A DNA stretch of 9,190 nt from an uncultured Bacillota bacterium (GTDB taxonomy: Bacteria; Bacillota; Dehalobacteriia; UBA7702). The stretch covers positions 1 to 9,190 of the forward strand of contig CACXDX010000094.1 in assembly GCA_902766525.1 (NCBI GenBank), given 5' to 3'. Positions 6,631 through 9,190 of this stretch are shown one piece after another. Within the stretch, counting starts at the first letter, position 1, and the number at the start of each line of letters is the position of its first letter. The notes beneath the pieces are model-generated. The model made no database searches. It saw only the letters and a list, made by a program, of their open reading frames with translations, and was not told the DNA's origin. Made by a program: the position numbers and the translations under genes.

Positions 6631-7821
6631 TCAGACCTTGGCCTCAAATCGGGCGGAATACTTCTTCAGATAAAATTCTCTCATCGCTTCAATATCTTCA
6701 TCCGCCAAAGGATTCAGGGGTTTATCGGGGAAAATCGGCGCCAAAAGCCGAATTCTGGCATTTTTTTCGGCAACGATGGCATGGGCTTCGGCATCATTCA
6801 TGTTTTTTCCGCAGCAAAATGCGCCGCAGCCGTGGATAAATACACCGTGATGATCGGCGAGAGCCTCAGCCACATCCGTATTTTTTCCCTCACTTTGAGC
6901 CATAAACGAGCCGTTGATCTGTGCAAAATCATCGAGATATGATCGCAGCGGATCACCCAGAAAAGAAAAGGCGAAAACCGAAGGGGTTTTGCAATGTCTG
7001 ATCGCGCCGATATCCGGCCTGGCTTCATAAACGGTCAAATGCAGCCGCATGGTATCGGAAACCTCATCTTCCGCCAAAGCGTCGGATAAAAGCACGGCGC
7101 TGCCGTCGGGCAAATGAAAGATGACATCGCTGCCTTGCTTCTCACTGCTGAGCAAATCGGGAGCGTTTTCCGGTTCGGGAAAATCGATACCCTGATCCCG
7201 AAGGATCAGCGCATAGGGAGAATCTGCCATGGTCAGGCGGCGGCCGACATATGATTCAAAGGCCCTGCGGATATAGTATGAGGAAATCATTTCCAGGCCG
7301 GCGGCATAACGCAAAGTCGTTTCGGCGCCGTTTCCCATACAAACGGCGCCGTGGTGTGCCATGAGGACGATCCGATGACGGCCGCCGTCAAAAGCGCCGG
7401 CGACGTGATCTCTCAAAGCGTCACTGCCGGGAAATCCGTAATCGGCACAGGGAACCGACTCCGAAAAAATCGTGCCTTCGGCGGCAACCGCAAGATCACT
7501 TTCATAAGCACTGAGCACCGAGGCTTCGGTCTGATGGGTATGAATGATAAAATCGATATCTTCACAATCCCTGTAACAGGCCAGATGCATACCGTTTTCC
7601 GAAGAAGGCAAAATATCCCCCCAGGATTGAGCGTCGGAAATATTCATGATCACGATCTCTTCCGGCAGCAATGTTTCGTAATCTCTGCCGCTGGGTGTGA
7701 TCACAAAATGATTATCATCCACTCTGGCGCTGACATTACCCCAGGTACGAACGATCAATCCGGAATATAATAATTGTTTGCCCACGGCGATGACGTCGGC
7801 CCGGGCGTCCTTCAAATCCAT
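6631..7821 (-). CDS. Tandem class II aldolase/adducin-fold protein, second domain degenerate
   Basis: A 396-residue cytosolic protein built of two class II aldolase domains, a fold usually found as a single domain of about 200-230 residues (L-fuculose-phosphate aldolase, L-ribulose-5-phosphate 4-epimerase, relatives). The first half (about 1-205) keeps the expected active site: phosphate-loop residues TWGNVS (26-31), TPSG (42-45) and SSEN (73-76), the acid E75, and zinc ligands H94 and H96 in HTH and H157 in AHHG. The second half (about 228-365) aligns through HLTVYEARPD (261-270) to the first, but E75 is replaced by T257 and H96 by K278; only H276 and H325 remain. The first half is probably the catalyst and the second regulatory, structural or modified. 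The substrate cannot be told from sequence. Start at 7821 follows AAAGGA (7831-7836); the gene lies 21 nt after the flavoprotein gene, so co-transcription is likely. Confidence 0.88.
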   Translation of the reverse strand: MDLKDARADVIAVGKQLLYSGLIVRTWGNVSARVDDNHFVITPSGRDYETLLPEEIVIMNISDAQSWGDILPSSENGMHLACYRDCEDIDFIIHTHQTEASVLSAYESDLAVAAEGTIFSESVPCADYGFPGSDALRDHVAGAFDGGRHRIVLMAHHGAVCMGNGAETTLRYAAGLEMISSYYIRRAFESYVGRRLTMADSPYALILRDQGIDFPEPENAPDLLSSEKQGSDVIFHLPDGSAVLLSDALAEDEVSDTMRLHLTVYEARPDIGAIRHCKTPSVFAFSFLGDPLRSYLDDFAQINGSFMAQSEGKNTDVAEALADHHGVFIHGCGAFCCGKNMNDAEAHAIVAEKNARIRLLAPIFPDKPLNPLADEDIEAMREFYLKKYSARFEAKV

Positions 7822-7842
7822 ATCTTTTCATCCTTTCGGATC

Positions 7843-9102
7843 TCAATCCCGCAAACAATAAGCAGCCATGCCTTTGCCTGCCTGATGGCCGCTGCAAAGC
7901 GCCGCCTGAATATTGAAACCTCCGGTATAACCGTCAATATCGAGAACCTCTCCGGCAAAAAACAAACCGTCGACTTTTTTTGACATCATCGTTTTGGGGT
8001 CAACTTCTCTGACACAAATACCGCCGCCGGTAACAATGGCTTCCTCGATGCGGTGACAGCGCACAACGGAAAAGCGGAAAGATTTCAGCAAGCCGAGGAG
8101 GATTTTACGATCCTCTTTCGTAAGCAAACTGCCTTTTTTCCCGGGATCGATGCCGCATCGTTTCAAAAAGACCGGAATCATTTTTCGCGGCAGCAATCCT
8201 TCAACGATATGACCGAGATTTTTTTTGGCATTGCTTTTCAGGTCTCTGAGCAAGCGCTGATCGAGCTGCTGCTCAGAGAGCGCGGGTTTTAAATCGATAC
8301 TCAGCGTCAGCGGCGCTTTCGTCTCCAAAAAGTGGAGCGACGCACGACGACTCAACGATAAGATTACGGGTCCGGATACGCCGTCCGACGTAAAAACCAT
8401 TTCCCCGAATCGACTTTCCAGCTTTTTACCGTTTAAGGACAGCGTTACACCGACATTGCGCAGGCTCAATCCTTCAAGCTCGGCAACATCCGCCTCGGCC
8501 ACGGTCAAAGGCACCAGCGAAGGGAAAAGATCCGTCACATGATGACCGGCGTTTTCGGCAAAGGTATAGCCATCCCCGATGGAGCCGGTAAGAGGATAAG
8601 ATAAACCGCCGGTGGCGATGAGCACGGCATCGGCCAAATGAACCTGCCCCGCGGCTTCCACGCCGATAACCCGATCGCTTTTTACGAGCAGATCGTCGAC
8701 GCATCGCTCCAAAGCGATTTCCGCCCCGACGTCATTCAACTCCTTTTCCAAACAGGTGACGATATCGGCGGATCGATCGGAAACGGGAAATACTCTGTTG
8801 CCCCGCTCCGTCTTAAGGGGAATGCCCCGCCGCTCAAACCAGTCCATCACCGCAGCGGCGGAAAAATTTCGATATGCGCTGTACAGAAACTTACCGTTGC
8901 CCGGCATTTGTTCAAGGAAGGTATTGATATCACTGTCATTCGTGACATTACAGCGTCCCTTGCCGGAAATCAGCATCTTTTTCCCCAATCTTTTATTTTT
9001 TTCCAGCAGCGTTACACGAACACCTTCCCCGGCAATAACAGAAGAAGCCATCATCCCGGCGGGACCGCCGCCGATCACGATGGCATGTTTTTTATCTTTC
9101 AT
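7843..9102 (-). CDS. BaiN/HI0933-family FAD-dependent flavoprotein
   Basis: A 419-residue predicted FAD-binding oxidoreductase of the widespread HI0933/YhiN/BaiN family (usual length about 400-420). It has the N-terminal Rossmann motif GGGPAG (11-16) with E34 closing the second strand, the family signature KKMLISGKGRCNVTN (41-55), an ATGG motif (LIATGGLSYPLTGS) in the middle, and the C-terminal FAD segment FFAGEVLDIDGYTGGFN (about 381-397). The physiological reaction of most members is not established; the BaiN name comes from a proposed role in bile-acid dehydroxylation and should not be taken as function here. No signal peptide or membrane segment is seen. The start at 9102 is chosen over a TTG at 9126 because AAGAGG lies nine bases before it and the longer form would overlap the preceding gene. 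It sits between an FAH-family gene (13 nt upstream) and the tandem aldolase gene (21 nt downstream). Confidence 0.93.
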   Translation of the reverse strand: MKDKKHAIVIGGGPAGMMASSVIAGEGVRVTLLEKNKRLGKKMLISGKGRCNVTNDSDINTFLEQMPGNGKFLYSAYRNFSAAAVMDWFERRGIPLKTERGNRVFPVSDRSADIVTCLEKELNDVGAEIALERCVDDLLVKSDRVIGVEAAGQVHLADAVLIATGGLSYPLTGSIGDGYTFAENAGHHVTDLFPSLVPLTVAEADVAELEGLSLRNVGVTLSLNGKKLESRFGEMVFTSDGVSGPVILSLSRRASLHFLETKAPLTLSIDLKPALSEQQLDQRLLRDLKSNAKKNLGHIVEGLLPRKMIPVFLKRCGIDPGKKGSLLTKEDRKILLGLLKSFRFSVVRCHRIEEAIVTGGGICVREVDPKTMMSKKVDGLFFAGEVLDIDGYTGGFNIQAALCSGHQAGKGMAAYCLRD

Positions 9103-9111
9103 CGGTTTCAA

Positions 9112-9117
9112 CCTCTT
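9112..9117 (-). promoter_or_regulatory. Ribosome binding site deciding the flavoprotein start
   Basis: AAGAGG on the minus strand, nine bases before the ATG at 9102, overlaps the stop codon of the upstream gene (9116-9118). This suggests coupled translation and excludes the TTG start at 9126. Confidence 0.7.
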
Positions 9118-9190
9118 AAACGACAATATTTTCCAGGCAGCCTATGCCCTCGATGCTGATGGCGACCCGATCTCCGGGAGTCAGTTCCCC
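9116..9190 (-). CDS. C-terminal end of a fumarylacetoacetate-hydrolase family protein (partial)
   Basis: The last 24 codons and TAA stop of a gene entering from the right edge. The translated end, GELTPGDRVAISIEGIGCLE followed by NIVV, matches the typical closing strand of the FAH superfamily, where a GD-V-V-I-GIG-L-N pattern precedes a short tail. Members hydrolyse or decarboxylate acylpyruvates and other 2-oxo acids using a divalent metal; the metal-binding residues lie outside the window, so the exact enzyme is unknown. It is the first visible gene of the cluster with the flavoprotein and the tandem aldolase, and is probably co-transcribed with them. Confidence 0.75.
   Translation of the reverse strand, partial: GELTPGDRVAISIEGIGCLENIVV

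Noticed and set aside
9103..9126. An eight-residue N-terminal extension of the flavoprotein starting from a TTG at 9126.
   Set aside because: It would overlap the FAH-family gene and lacks a site of its own, while AAGAGG precedes the ATG at 9102 and the family motif GGGPAG normally lies close to the N-terminus.

Overview
The window looks like ordinary chromosome from a Bacillota-type bacterium, possibly Negativicutes or Clostridia. The evidence is an argC-argJ-argB-argD gene order, strong AGGAGG-type ribosome binding sites, near-consensus sigma-A promoters in AT-rich gaps, and a lipoprotein with a Gmad2-like domain, which is typical of Gram-positive lineages. Base composition of the genes is about half GC. 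The genus cannot be fixed from the sequence alone.

Layout. Positions 1-4109 on the minus strand hold the arginine cluster, transcribed argC > argJ > argB > argD, with argD running off the left edge. Genes are tightly packed, with gaps of 33 and 13 nt and then a 17-nt overlap. A sigma-A promoter with a 17-nt near-palindrome over its -10 box lies in the AT-rich divergent gap at 4110-4336. From that gap a small predicted lipoprotein gene (4337-4849) runs on the plus strand. It meets serA (4934-6529, minus) across a compact hairpin that can terminate transcription in both directions. serA has its own excellent promoter (TTGCAT-17-TATAAT).

Upstream of serA, also on the minus strand, is a three-gene cluster: the 3' end of a fumarylacetoacetate-hydrolase family gene (entering from the right edge), a BaiN/HI0933-type FAD flavoprotein (7843-9102), and an unusual 396-residue protein made of two class II aldolase domains (6631-7821).

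Together the genes cover the ornithine half of arginine synthesis by the acetyl-recycling route (ArgJ present, ArgB with the arginine-sensitive N-terminal helix) and the first step of serine synthesis. They also include a small cluster of uncertain, perhaps catabolic, function. I see no mobile element, CRISPR array, tRNA, rRNA, phage gene or defence system. The most distinctive item is the double-domain aldolase, whose second half has lost key active-site residues. I do not see an undescribed multi-gene system that I could defend.
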